The notes: a model not told the origin generated them from the letters alone. DNA of 64,000 nucleotides from Batrachochytrium dendrobatidis JAM81 (GCF_000203795.2 NW_006281108.1:377868-441867); one strand, 5' to 3'. Positions 32,559 through 45,175 are shown, counted from the first letter of the stretch. Numbers and translations: made by a program.

Positions 32559-34103
32559 ACAGAATACAAGTCTAGACAGAGCGATTGAAGGGATGATCTC
32601 GATGGTTTTAAATGGGCTTGCAAGGGTGAGTCGAGCCAGAAACACAAGTGGTGATGACAGTCAAGGACAAGACCTGCACAGTTGATAAGAAGCTTCCTGA
32701 TAGCTATTTACAGCAAATGACAGTAGCTGAATAAAGGCTGGAACCAGTCTTGAAGGAATCCGTTGCACTTACAAAAGGGAATACACTAAAGTTTGTCAGT
32801 AGAGTTTCAAGGACAGATTGGAGTCTAAACTGAATATCGTTGATACAATTAAAGACTATATCTCAGTCTCTACAGATGGCCTAAATGGTGGGAGTGCAAG
32901 TCGTTGCAAAGTCGAAATTTGAACTTTATCAAGTGAAGCGCCAATTGAATGTCCAAATTGATTCTTGCCAATACAAAACCTGCTGTTTCTTGCAAATACT
33001 TTAAGAAACTCTCAAGCCAAAGTAGCACTAAGTTGGTTTAGTAAAAGACAACTCCAGTCTGTCCCGCTTGGTCCAAAAAGTTAAAACAAGTCGGCAAACT
33101 CGGACGCGTCGGAATGTTAATGTCCAACACAAGATGTTAGTATGACTGACATTCTTAGTCTAGCCAGTTGCTCTGAGTTGCTGTTGTGTTCTTGCAAACT
33201 GAAACACTAGAAAAGGGTGTCAAATTGTACCATAAACAGTCATGAAATGGCAATTCGCATCGCATTGACTGAACAATATTTGTCTTTTAAACTCGCTAAT
33301 TCTTTGGTTTTGGTGCTCATTTTGATGATTGAAATAAGTTGCATTACTGAGACGTGGGTTTTTTGTTGGCTTGAACTAGGGTGTGAGTATATCTGAAAGT
33401 TTTAGGATACAACAATCATGAGTTTGGTCGAAAACAGTCGAGTTTGATATTTGAGTTGTAATACATGAATCTGTGTTCAAACTTGTTGATTGTACAATGT
33501 ATGGTTACCAAATGTGCACAAAGTATAGATTCAATACTATAATCTGATTGTGTCATATGATGGTTGTTGTATATCAAACAAGTAGTCAATGTGTAGTAGC
33601 AACCAACTGTTTATTTCACACATCAACACTGTTATTTAGTGGTCCATTTACATCAATACTGCTGTTAATACTACACCATGCTGAGTAAACATTGCATACA
33701 TTACACTGCAAACTGACACAACACTAATTGACCAATATCGAGACTGTTGATGGCATAATCTACATCCGACTTTGAACAGGTGTATTGCTCCGTTTGTTGT
33801 ACAATACACGACATGGTCAGTTGATGGTATCATGCAACCATGCAACTGACAAGTGATGGTAAGTCTGACTGATAGTTACAATCAACACTGGTTGTTATCA
33901 TGTCATTGATGTATATGTAACAAACCATGCCAATGTATCAATCAACAACCCAGTAACTGTTGATGTAATACCAAACACAGTATACACAAACATACAGTAT
34001 GCAATCAATAATACGGTTATTGGCTCATTCACAATACTCGACAAATATCAACACATACCAGAAAGCTTAAATTTATTCAAAATCAAATTCATCGATACCA
34101 TCA
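32559..34103. other. Gene-poor spacer at the start of the effector-type island
   Basis: No gene seen. 33,230-33,420 resembles the IS630/Tc1-type family (TTTTAAACTCGCTAATTCTT, then TCTGAAAGTTTTAGGATACA). From about 33,480 the base pattern changes to many TCAATCA/TGTCATTGAT-like words, as in the spacers at 39.7-41.7 and 42.6-43.4 kb. Confidence 0.45.
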
Positions 34104-35132
34104 TCAATCTGAATCTGATTCTGGTTCTTCAAATTTCAAACTATGCTTTCTCATAAACCTTTTCAAGTCTTGTCTGATACTGGATGCTTTTGTGCTTAGC
34201 TTTCTAAACTCTTGTTTCAATTGGTCCTCAACTTCTAGGGTGTGTCTTGATTCAGATATTTCTTCCCCTCTTGATAACGCTGACTGTTGTCCCAATCTAA
34301 TATTTGCATATGTATAATATTCTTGGTGTTTTTGTTTTGCCATTTTTTTAAACAACACAAGTCTTTTTATCATACCATCCAAGGTTCTCTGAAACTTTTT
34401 GTTTAATCCAGTCGCTTGATTTGAGCCAGCATTGGCAGAGTTGCCATGGGTCATTGGTTGTTGTTGGTATTGACTGGAAGTGCTTGGACCGGCTCGATCA
34501 ATTGGTTGTTGCTGGTCTTGGTCATAATTTTTTGAAACGACTGCATCAATCGTTTTTTGCCAGTCTTCTGGAGTCCTTGAACTGATTTCATTCATCATGA
34601 GTTTCCAATATCTTCCAGAAGTGTTTGGACTAGGTTGGTTCATTGGATGTTGTTGGATTTGACTGGAAGTACTTGGACTGGGCTGATCAATTGGTTGTTT
34701 CCGACCTTGTTTGGAAGTACTCGGACCAGCTACATCAGTTGGATCTTGTTGATCTTTGTCAGAAGTGGTTAAATCGATTACATCGATTGGGCGTTTCCGG
34801 CCTTGTTTGGATATATTTGGACCAGCTACAATCACAGTCGGTCGGTGGTTTTGACTAGGAGTATTTGTATTGGGTTGATCCATTGGCTGTTGCTGGATTC
34901 GGTTAGGAAGACTTAAATCCATTGGCTGCTGTTGGTTTTGGTTGTGAGTACTCAAATCCATTGGTTCTTGCTGGTATTCATTGGAAGTAACTGGATTGGG
35001 CTCATTGGTTGAACCAGACACTTGACTGGAAGTGTCTGATGCTTTGGGTGAACCATTGTTATCAGTTGGGATCAGTATTGCATTAGCAGTTGCTGCCGCG
35101 GTCAGTAAGAATAAAATGTCGATGAATTTCAT
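34104..35132 (-). CDS. Secreted Gln/Pro-rich repeat protein
   Basis: Single exon, 342 residues, ATG at 35132. MKFIDILFLLTAAATANA is a signal peptide. Residues ~50-240 are built of degenerate repeats of about 13-20 residues around QQQPMDLS/QQPMDQP with TSSQ and GPSTSKQGRKRPID variants, encoded by GGTTGTTGCTG-like units on the plus strand. The C-terminal ~100 residues form a charged, helical domain (KKFQRTLDGMIKRLVLFKKM, LEVEDQLKQEFRKLSTKASS) ending in an acidic tail. No Cys. I recognise no named family; the layout (signal peptide, low-complexity repeats, charged C-terminal helix domain) is like lineage-specific secreted proteins of chytrids. A host-interaction role is inference only. Confidence 0.75.
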   Translation of the reverse strand: MKFIDILFLLTAAATANAILIPTDNNGSPKASDTSSQVSGSTNEPNPVTSNEYQQEPMDLSTHNQNQQQPMDLSLPNRIQQQPMDQPNTNTPSQNHRPTVIVAGPNISKQGRKRPIDVIDLTTSDKDQQDPTDVAGPSTSKQGRKQPIDQPSPSTSSQIQQHPMNQPSPNTSGRYWKLMMNEISSRTPEDWQKTIDAVVSKNYDQDQQQPIDRAGPSTSSQYQQQPMTHGNSANAGSNQATGLNKKFQRTLDGMIKRLVLFKKMAKQKHQEYYTYANIRLGQQSALSRGEEISESRHTLEVEDQLKQEFRKLSTKASSIRQDLKRFMRKHSLKFEEPESDSD

Positions 35133-35208
35133 TGAGCTGACAAGTCTAAACGATTAATACAAAAACAGAGTGTCGAGACTGATGTCGAGTATAAAACTGA
35201 ATGTATTG

Positions 35209-35216
35209 TATTTATA
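35209..35216 (-). promoter_or_regulatory. TATA box of the Gln/Pro-rich secreted protein
   Basis: TATAAATA on the minus strand about 77 bp upstream of the ATG at 35132. Confidence 0.5.
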
Positions 35217-36231
35217 CTTTTGTATAGTAGACCAACCCTTTTAGGTTGACCGACTACACAGAGTTACTTGATTGCTTGTAGTGGTTTACTATCAAACTAA
35301 ACAACATGCTGCTTCCTAGTCATAATATTATATTGACCAATCTGATGATGCTTTTACAACCCTTTGCCAAGTGTTTTGAGAAACACGTCCTTCAAGGGTG
35401 TTGTGTAGCCTTGTAGACGCTCCCTTTAGTCGTATTCATGTGAAATGGATCACTTGTATTCATTGTGCAATGACTGTATTCTGTGTTGCAATATACAATA
35501 GTTACATGTTCAGTTGGCTGCTACTACACATTGACTACTTGTTTGATATACAACAACAACGATCATATGACACACAATCAGACTATAATGTTGAATCTAC
35601 ACTTTGTGCACTCTTAGTAATCATACATTGTACAATCAACAAGTTTGAACTCACATTCATGTATTGCGTTTAACTGTCGATGTTGTAAATATAACTCTGT
35701 ACACTCATTTGTTGTATTTATCACCATCCAACTCAATCTCACCATTTCAATCAATCTTGGTCAATGTTGATGATTTACACGCCAATTCATTATCCAATCT
35801 TGTCTGACATTATTATTGGCTTTAATCACGTTTGGTTTGTACAACTGCCATGAGTTGTACTACCATTATCATTGTGTATCTGAACACCAAATATTCCAAT
35901 ACATCAATAATACCACAGTGTAAACAGTAATACAGTTGATCAGTATTGTGGCAAGACTTTTCATTCAAGTTTGTATTTGGAAATACTCGATGGTTTAATC
36001 ACAACACACTATTTGTAATGCGATTGTCATTGATCTCATTCTAGTCCATTTGATTCCATCTGATTTATGATGATGTTTAGTAATCCATTACCATGTGTTG
36101 TAGTAAACTAGTTTGTTTATTGAACCAAATCTACAACAATCACATTCAGAATATTAATTTACAGTATTTCTAAATGCATGTTTGATAACAATCCAATTTT
36201 GTTACAACAAACTGATTAAAACAATACTAAA
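35217..36231. other. Gene-poor spacer
   Basis: About 1 kb between divergent genes, AT-rich, without a supportable gene. A palindromic AACCCTTTTAGGTT lies at 35234-35247, and the last ~100 bp before 36232 must hold the promoter of the DUF4246 gene. Confidence 0.4.
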
Positions 36232-39200
36232 ATGGAACAACTCGTTTGTGTGTTTTACAACAATCCAAACATGAACAATTGTTGGCAATTGTTGGACATT
36301 CGCATGAATGAAATTATCAAATCAAAATTTGATCAAAATTCAACTTTACTAATTTTATCAAACATGCGGTCGAATGATATCATGAAAGAGTTGATCAAAC
36401 ACCTGGAAGATTTGAAACTATTAACAACGGATGCTCAACTATACAAGGCTGATGAAATATGGGACAGACTGCTTGTATTGATACTGGAGCTGTACAATCA
36501 GAATCGCAGTAAGTTTAATAGCAATTGGATTATTGATGAATTCAAACTGTTGCTGACTTTGTGTTGGTTTGAAATGGTAGGGTCTACAGATGCACTGCAG
36601 CGCTTACAGAGTATTGAACTGCAAGATATCATAACCAAGTATTTGGAGTATAATCGACCCAGTTTACAGGTATTCATATATTGTAACAATAATGGATTGT
36701 TCATGACTAAACTAATCAACATGTGTTGTGTAGGTCAAAGTAATGGAGTTTACTAAAGTATTTTTGAGTATTGTACACTATGATGATCAGTTCAAAATAT
36801 CACATCGATTAAGCAACCAAATTGTACAACTCATGCAATCACCAAGCCGTCAAGTCAAAATGGCGGCAAGTCATGATTGATATTGATTAAATGATTGTCA
36901 TTCAACTCATCTAGTGTCAATATGCATATAGACGCTAAACGCATGTACAGAGTTGCTCAGTTATAGACGCTGGAGTGAAGAGAATGGATTTGACATCAAG
37001 CCAATGGTTGAGATTATTGTTCACGAGTCCGATCAAGAAGTGCTCGAATTGGCAATTGACCTGTTCTTGGAAGTTTGCCATAATATTGACGATGAAAATG
37101 TATGTTTACAATGATACAATATTGGATCAGTTTAGACAGTGTCTTGTCATGTCATGTTGATCTGATTGTATACTTGACATTGAACAATATCATTAGTTTG
37201 GCATCGTGTTGTCAAGACTCGTTTCACGACTGGAATCATACAATGGTTCAGTTGCTGCTGGTTTTATCAGTAGGCTCAAAACCATATTTTGTAATATTTA
37301 TCGTCATGACCCAGTAAAAGCAGTGGAATGTGGCATCATTCCAGCAGTAGTCAATACGCTCAGGTATGTGGTGTTATGCATGAATGTGTGTCCAGTCATC
37401 ACAATTGGTAAATTTGACATGGTTGGATTGATATGACATGAATACAGGAGTGTCGATCAAAAAGTGATTTATGAAAGCATTGTTGCTATTCGGAGTTTAT
37501 GCAAACATGCAGGTTGTGAAATAGTTTCAGCCGAGTTTATAAGATCGGGGTTGATCCAAACACTTAGCAATTTATATATCAGATGGACCGGCAGCTCTGT
37601 ACTAAAGCCACACATGATCGAAATAGCAGGAAGAGTTGCGTCCAATACACGTTACTTTCCTGTATCGCTTGTACGATCGTTGATTTTTGAGCAATTGACT
37701 ATATCGATGTGTAATCTCAATATGGGTGGCTTTTTGTACCTGTTTGGATATGTCAACAACATGATTGAGAAATCTAAAAACAAGGCCGAGATGATCAAGG
37801 CGTTTCAAGAATATGGAATTGTGCAGCAACTCAACACTATTATTTCACGTAGAAGTATAGATCTGTATGATTATAATGGTATTGTAAAACTAATCAAGAC
37901 ACTTGTTGATTTTGCCGACAATCATCCAGACAGTTCAATATGTACCGAGTTGGATCAAGGCAGGATATTTGAAAGTCTAATGGCTATTGTACAATCGGAT
38001 ACTGCTGACTACAGAAACAAAAGGGTTGCTGAACAGACCATTGAAATGTATTTCCAGCATCGGGTTAATGTTGCTAGTTCGGACATTCAGCCATACAACG
38101 ACAATGCCGAAATTGATATGAAATCTGGAATGGCCGGATATACACATGGAAAGGCACGCACACTTGTCGAGATGCAGTATATCCAGTATCTGCAATGTAT
38201 ACTTTGCAAACCCATGTGGTGGATCGATATCACAAACCAGCATATTGTGGAGCAATGGAAGGCTGACTCACTCGATCGGAATATATCACCATCAACATTT
38301 AATCTTGCATTGGAACAACTCGGGTTTTTTGTCAAACAGCTTGTTTGTAATGGCAGTGATGGATTTGGCACAATTGTCCCAGGACCTGTTGAACTGACGT
38401 ATATACTGGACAACGGCATACCTGACAATGTATACACGCGATTGATGACAAATGTATCGGATCTTGAACATGGATCAAATCACAACACTGGTCAAATGGT
38501 GCACAATCTGATTGATGCATCAATGTACAGTGTTGTATATGGACAAACGATGATTGCACCACTGGATATACGACTCAAATACACCACAATGGTACCATGC
38601 GATATATTGCTATCGACTCGACTTGTTTCAGATATGCCCATCATTGAAGGCAATTCCGAGTTTATATCACTCAAGTCTCAATGTCTTCCGAGTGAATTCC
38701 GTGTCGAACAGGATGACAGTGTGACCATCAACTCATACATCAACAATCTGAATCCGATATGGCATCGAGACATGTACAAATGCATTGCCAAAATATTTAA
38801 ATGTTTTGTCCCAATGTTTGAAAGTCTGTTCAGAACGATGGATCCAATGTTCAAGTATATTAATATTCGCAATGGCACAAAGGGATATGAACCGTCAAGT
38901 CAGTCATATCGTGGTGGTATGGAACCAGACACTCGAGTCATTCGTCCCGTGTATGTACCAACACTTCCGGAAAATTTTGAATCCAATTATGAATCAGCAG
39001 AGCCAGTGTCACTGCGTGGTCGTAATCTGCAAGTCATTGTCAAACTCACCAACATTCAACTGACACCATCCAAACCTAAATACGACGAGGGAAACTGGCA
39101 CATTGAAGGTCCAATTAACGAATCGATTGTTGCAACTGGACTGTATTACTACGACGTGGAAAATATCACCACACCCAAACTCGATTTCCGCGAGGCTGTC

Positions 39201-39668
39201 GATTTTGAATATCAAATAGCATCTGAGATGTATTGGAAAGATGTGTATGGCATTATTAATCGAGAATCACGACGCAATCAGTATATAGGATCGCTTGAAG
39301 TATCAAATGGTCGATGTGTAGTTTATCCCAATCGATATCAACACAAAGAACAATCATTTGAACTTGCAGATCCAACTCAACCAGGACACTGCAAGATTCT
39401 GACATTTTTTGTAGTGAATCCATCTCGTCGGATTGTTTCGACTGCACATGTGGCTCCACAACAACCACAATGGTACAACTCGAGTCTTGACAAGACACCC
39501 ATACCGCCTGAACTGTGGAATGATGCCACGCAGTATATTCAAGGTGTTCAATCACCAGCTAAAGCCAAACGCTATCAAGATGAATTGACAAGTGACCGAA
39601 CTCGAATCATAAAGGCATACAACAAGGACATATATGAGCGGGTGTATAATCTTGATCGTTGGCGGTGA
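36232..39668 (+). CDS. ARM-like plus DUF4246 protein
   Basis: Five exons: 36232-36669 and about 36734-36868, 36958-37099, 37197-37361 and 37448-39668, joined by eye in frame, for about 1,030 residues. The N-terminal ~470 residues are alpha-helical with armadillo/HEAT-like pairs (ELAIDLFLEVCHNIDDEN, VECGIIPAVVNTLRSVDQKV, YESIVAIRSLCKHAG). The remainder is a DUF4246 domain: LVEMQYIQYLQCILCKPMWW, then the signature block LQVIVKLTNIQLTPSKPKYD, NWHIEGPINESIVATGLYYY, YPNRYQHKEQSFELADP and HCKILTFFVVNPSRRI. DUF4246 is a widespread fungal family. The spaced His/Glu of WHIEG and the later His resemble the metal site of 2-oxoglutarate/Fe(II) oxygenases, which is inference. Its substrate is unknown. Confidence 0.82.
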
Positions 39669-41670
39669 ATTGTGAGGTTGTAATTTATACAACAATGAGT
39701 TGCAATGCCAGTCAGATCTATGCAATCAAATGGATCGAATAAATTGAATCAATCATGCCAATCTTGACAGTGATTGTTGATTATATTGACTGATTGTGTA
39801 CAATTGATTGATACAAGTGATATGGATGCATCATTTGGTGTTGTTGAATCAGATCATTGCTTGATTCTGTCAATGTGATCAAATGGATTACTACAAAACT
39901 GGACATGCTCAAGTTGAATCAAGTATTGAATCGAGTATTGGATTGATATTTACACACAACCACAATTACAACCACAATTGCAATCAGCACAGTCTGAATA
40001 TTAGACATTTGAACATCACATATCGAGTTGTGGATAAATGCGAGTTGTCATATTGGACTGTTTTTGTAGTTTATTAATGATTTGATTCACGACTGTTTGA
40101 ATTCAAGGCTCAATATGGATTACAACTGGATTGTCGTTGTTTCCATTTGGAATGCCAAATCTGTCAATGTGTTGATTGATTCCTAGTTCATTGACCAATC
40201 CATTGATCAGTAATTGTTCAAATCAAAGTTGTATCCGAGTCGAGTTGTCAATCAGGATACCGTAACCTGACATCCAAACGATTATTCAAACGATTGTCCA
40301 AACCATCAATGATTGCCAGAATAAGCTTTGCGACTCGACTGCAATAACCACCACAATCATGGTCAGGTTAGTATGTTGATCCGTTTACAAAGTTCCAATA
40401 CTGCAACAGATTCAACATACTCTTGAAAATGCTGCACACCACATGAATCCAGCAAACCCACTGATGAATTGAACCAATCAATTCATCAATGACATGACTC
40501 GATATTGGACATCGAGTTGCACACAGTTGGTAAAAAGTCACCGACATGCTCAGATAGTCAAACCTTGACTACAGGTTGATATCATCACCCAACACACCAA
40601 ATACAACACACAATCTGGACGACTATTGGATCATATTGTGGATATCAATCAACGTAGCTACTGGTTCCAAACAACCATGTAAAATCATGTACAGTCATTA
40701 CAGGACAATATGATACATTTCTGAATAGCATGTTGTAATCAACACGAGTGGAGTTGTGCAATAGACTTGTCATGGTTTACAATAGTTTGATATGAACATG
40801 ATGACTCGGACTCTATTCAGTCGCATCAACTCGACTACAATTGGTCGTGTATATTATGATTGACACGATCAATTGTAGTCGAACTCGAATACAGATTGAC
40901 TGTTGAATCACAATGCGTGGTATCAGCAACATGATGTGCTATATAGTGGAATGTATACGCTAATCTGACATGTGTCATGTAGTGTGTATTCGATCAATAT
41001 GGGTATTAGCAATCAACAAGTCATACGATGTTTGTGTTCGAGTGATGCAATGGAATACAATGGAGTGGAGTGGAATGAGTGTATCAATCCAGAATACGAG
41101 TCAACCATGACATATGATCATGATATGTGGTTGATACAACTATAGTGACAATCGATATTGATATATCTACAACATGAAATGCCAACACAACGGTTGCAAG
41201 TCATTGATCACCAATGTGACATTGTGGTTTCAACATGAACTGCATTGTATTGATTCAGTTGATTGATTGAATTACCGAGTAATATGCAGTGATGATTGAT
41301 CGTGTCGAGTTGAATGCAGAATATCACCAAACCACGACATGTTTGAACCATGCCAACCACAACACATATTGATGACCATTCAACAACTGAATATCAGCTC
41401 AGTTGCATATAGTTTTGTTTAAACATGCATTTGTTCATATTTTGGCACACTGACCCTTTTTAGGGTGGATAAGGGTGGAATACACAATAAGCTATACGAT
41501 ACTCGAATGCATAGTCAAGTTGCGGTTCAATCAATATTGCGGTTGTTATATAAATGGATATCCCTTCAAAGTTGGATATTGATGTCAAATCACCATCAAC
41601 CCTGACAATAAAGCCAATCCCTTAGGACGGTCATCCAATATGCTTTTAATATTATCCGTTCAATAGCCGA
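39669..41670. other. 2-kb gene-poor spacer
   Basis: No gene seen. Rich in short words such as TCAATCA, GTTGATT and ACTCGA. Contains a 20-bp-stem hairpin (40831-40882) and a palindromic ACCCTTTTTAGGGT at 41453-41466. Confidence 0.45.
40831..40882. repeat. Near-perfect 20-bp inverted repeat (hairpin), 12-nt loop
   Basis: Arm 40831-40850 (TCGACTACAATTGGTCGTGT) pairs with 40863-40882 at 19 of 20 positions. No known element identified. Confidence 0.7.
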
Positions 41671-41677
41671 TATAAAT
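41671..41677 (+). promoter_or_regulatory. TATA box of the secreted coiled-coil protein
   Basis: TATAAAT 66 bp upstream of the ATG at 41743. Confidence 0.55.
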
Positions 41678-41742
41678 ACGATCCAGCCTTGCTTGTTCAA
41701 TACCAATCATTACAACCTGCTCAACCAAACCAAACCAATACA

Positions 41743-42588
41743 ATGAAACTCGCAGTCACAGTATTGGCATCGATCCTGTTTGCTTGCTCGGTTACTACAG
41801 CCAAACCAGTCAATCCCAGTGCAACTACAAGTGCTGAAGCTAGCACTTCAACCGTCACTCCCAGTGCACAAGTTACACCTTCAGTTGATCTTAGTAAACT
41901 TTCAAAGGATGATGTGGAGTTGTTTGGAGAATATCTAGAAGCGGATCAAGAATATGAAGAGATAAAGAAAGCGCGTGACTCGGCCAAATCTGAAGAGCTC
42001 AATCAAGAAAAATTGTCAAAGCGCCTAAGTGAAGAGAATTACAAGCTGTTCATAAAATATCTGAACAACAAGGATGATCCAGAGTATCAAGAAGAGAAAG
42101 AAAAAAAAATGCTGAAGATTAGAGAAGGGAACGAAAAATTCTTCAGCATTCAAGAAGAGCGTCTGAAACTCGATAAAGATTTTTGTTACGCTGATTGGTC
42201 GCTTCGTTTAGCCAGAAAAAAACTTGCAGAGCTCCTGTTCCAAAATGATCCGAATGCAGCATCACTGGATTCTCGAATCGAATTTCTGAAATCAAATCGC
42301 AATTTTGTTGAAGGTATCTACCAATCTCTTATTCTCCAACTAAACAAACAGCCAAAATCCGAGCAAGCCTCTACTAGTGGAACCCAGAACCAATCACAAC
42401 ATCATAAAAGTCCATCATCACCAAGCGAAGCGTCTACAGTTCAACACACTCAAGCATCATCCAGTACACAAAGAGCTTCCAAATCCCATTCTCGTTCTCG
42501 TTTATGGAAAACTTCCAAATCCAAGAATGAGCGCAAATCATTTTTGAGTCCACCCAGTTCTGAAGATTCAGATGAATCACCCGTTTGA
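41743..42588 (+). CDS. Secreted charged coiled-coil protein
   Basis: Single exon, 281 residues. The ATG at 41743 gives MKLAVTVLASILFACSVTTA, a clear signal peptide with likely cleavage before KPVNP; an upstream in-frame TTG codon is not a plausible start. A Ser/Thr-rich spacer (ATTSAEASTSTVTPSAQVT) is followed by ~150 residues of charged helix with heptad-like spacing (DDVELFGEYLEADQEYEEIK, EEKEKKMLKIREGNEKFF) and then a Ser/Gln/His tail (SQHHKSPSSPSEAS) with a basic patch (KSHSRSRLWKTSKSKNERK). One Cys in the mature part. It resembles lineage-specific secreted families of amphibian-associated chytrids in overall design; function unknown. Confidence 0.75.
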   Translation: MKLAVTVLASILFACSVTTAKPVNPSATTSAEASTSTVTPSAQVTPSVDLSKLSKDDVELFGEYLEADQEYEEIKKARDSAKSEELNQEKLSKRLSEENYKLFIKYLNNKDDPEYQEEKEKKMLKIREGNEKFFSIQEERLKLDKDFCYADWSLRLARKKLAELLFQNDPNAASLDSRIEFLKSNRNFVEGIYQSLILQLNKQPKSEQASTSGTQNQSQHHKSPSSPSEASTVQHTQASSSTQRASKSHSRSRLWKTSKSKNERKSFLSPPSSEDSDESPV

Positions 42589-43492
42589 TTTGATTGCTAA
42601 TCTGAACTGGTTTTGACTGACTCGATTGTGTTTTTATTTGAATAAAATACGATATGATACAATATGATTACCATTTGATATTTGATATTGGAAGTACATG
42701 TATGTGTGTATCGTGTCGATATGATATTGCTTGACATGTCATATTGACACATACAACACCAATACCAACAATAGTCATGTGTGTCGATATCAGATCCAAC
42801 CAATTTGACTGGTTTGACTCGTTGATTGTGGTGTCAAAATGGTTGCATCAATAGCCTGACTGATTACACACATCAGTTGCAGTGTCAACTGTGTAGTGTG
42901 TCAAGTATCACATGTTGAATATGCAATGCCAACAATATGGTCATTATGCACATGTTGATGTATTCAGTGATCGTATACTGGTCGATTGGTGCAATATGAT
43001 CACACACCAATGGAATGTAATAATCATGATATTTGCAGCAGTATACCATATTGCAACTGTTGATATCGCGCATCCAGTATCGACATGATCATCCAGATAT
43101 ACAGTGATGGATTCAAACAATGCATACAATGATTGATACACTTGGATCATGTATATTCAATCAATACCATGTATTACCAATACAATAGTATGCGTGATCA
43201 TCGTGTACCAAACAACTACGATACACACTGGACTGATCCAATACACGAACGGCTTGAACATATCACACAATCAAACATGGACACACCACATTAAATATAC
43301 ATATAGTATCAGTTTGTCATTAATGAATTGTATTCAGTCGAGTTTATTGAGAGTCTGTTTGTGACTTTTGACAGTGTGGTGAGTGTTTTCAGGTACAACT
43401 ACTTGATCGTTGTAGTTGATGATTATTAACACCGAAAGTCCTGACGTACATCATCCATGCAACAATAACCAGTTTTATTGCTATATATCTGT
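42589..43492. other. Gene-poor spacer
   Basis: Between convergent secreted genes. No gene supported; dense in ATGTCA/CAATAC-type words and TG/CA-rich runs. Confidence 0.4.
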
Positions 43493-45126
43493 TTATCCAT
43501 CAAATTTCTCATAATTAGGCTTTGAATGCTTACTACCACGACGAATACTACCAAGTCGCGAAAACGATCTCCTGAGAGTAGATCTGCCATCTGGAATTGA
43601 AGTACTTGGTTGTTCAGGAAATCTAACAATATGCATCAAATTCATGATCAGTATCAATCAACACATGCACACATCAATATCAAACAACTTACTGTGATGG
43701 TGACCAGATCACTCGATAACCGTTTGAAATAATAGGATATCCATCAGTCGAGACTTCGCATCCACATCCAGAACCAAATCCAATGCGTTTATGTGTTCGA
43801 TCAAATGTGACTATAAGTCGGGCCATAAATGATGTACCAAGAACTGCATTGTCATTTGGACCAGCTTGTACAGCAAACAGGACTATAATTCAGCAGGTAT
43901 ATCAGTCAGGTTAATCAAACAACACATATTGCATACAATTGTCAAATATTTACAATCTTTAGAATTATAGCTTCGTAAATAGTCTTTGGGACCCAGTTTG
44001 ATCGTTACAACGGAATCGTGGTTGTCATCAGTTACAGGAGTTTGAGCAAACACTGTAATTGTAATTGTCGGCAGCTTGACCCAATCGATATTATACTTGG
44101 ATTTAGTCATTAGATGGTTGTTCTGTAGCTTCTTTTTAATTATTATTTTGCCGAGCTTGCTACTAATCATAGTATTCTTGATAGTGATCGCACCACTATT
44201 AAGGATATCATTGATCAGCACATCCACGACTGCTTGAGGAAAACGCATATACATAAAGCATGTATGTAGATATGAATACAAAGCACGTCCATTTTCCACA
44301 ACTTGCTGAAATTCCTCGGGTAGATCCACTTGTTTGCCATTGACTAGTACACTCTTGATGTTGACAGTAAAATAATCGTTTGTCGGTGAATTTACCCATG
44401 CAATACTCCTTCCATCCGTTCCACATTTTTCAGCTACGTCCGTATTTCCTATATTGATGAAACTTTTTGAAGTCATTTCATACGGACATAGTTGAATGCC
44501 AATCTCGTTATTAGGAATAACACCATAATTGTACAAAATATCCATTGCAGTGGTTGGTGGATGATGCTTTGACAACGAGAAATAGGCAAACCCAAATACT
44601 CCTTGCTTGAGTTTTCCACCAATGCCAACTAGATCTGGCGATTGTTTTTGGATTGCTAGTACAGGTAAATCAATGTCAGTTATCCCAGTACCCGGAATCG
44701 TCACAGCTGCGTCGGAACTAATTCCTCTATACTCTTTGCCTTTGTAATTTATAGTAACGGGTTGCCCACTTGGAGTGTGTTGCGGAGTCAAACCTACATC
44801 GTTGCTTGAACTAGAAAGTGGTACAACTATATCGGAAAATGATGAATCGACTTGTAAACCCAACTATTTTAAACAAGTGTGAGATTGATTCAACGTGGTA
44901 CAAATTGATATCAAACTACAATAAATGACATGATACATACATCAACTCCATCAACATTGACTTTAATTGTGAAACATTGATCAGCATCATGACCCAACTC
45001 AACGGGTGATCGTTTTGATAGCCTATTGTTTGACTGACTGTCAATTCCAATTGGTGATTCTAATGCAAGTCGAACTGCAGCAACCGCCTGTAACGCAAAT
45101 ATAACGCATTCTAGAGTAATCAGCAT
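43493..45126 (-). CDS. Secreted pepsin-like (A1) protein lacking catalytic aspartates
   Basis: Four exons from ATG 45126. The first has signal peptide MLITLECVIFALQAVAAV and a propeptide-like stretch ending FTIKVNVDGVD. The large exon begins LGLQVDSSFSDIVVPL, exactly where the first catalytic DTGSSD motif belongs, but reads DSSFSD. The fold continues (GVFGFAYFSLSKHHP, IGIQLCPYEMTSKSFINIGN, YFTVNIKSVLVNGKQVDLP). The second motif region (SYLHTCFMYMRFPQAVVDVL) has Tyr-Leu-His where Asp-[Ser/Thr]-Gly is expected. The third exon, joined at GTAAAT, supplies AVLGTSFMARLIVTFDRTHK, the A1 C-lobe segment. The last exon is a basic, Ser-rich tail ending KHSKPNYEKFDG. Loss of both motifs implies a non-catalytic pseudoprotease. 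The frames are otherwise open, so it is not an obvious pseudogene. Confidence 0.8.
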
Positions 45127-45175
45127 TGTATCGAGTAGTGTGATGGAAAGCTTCGAGTCTGGTAGATGACTGCCG

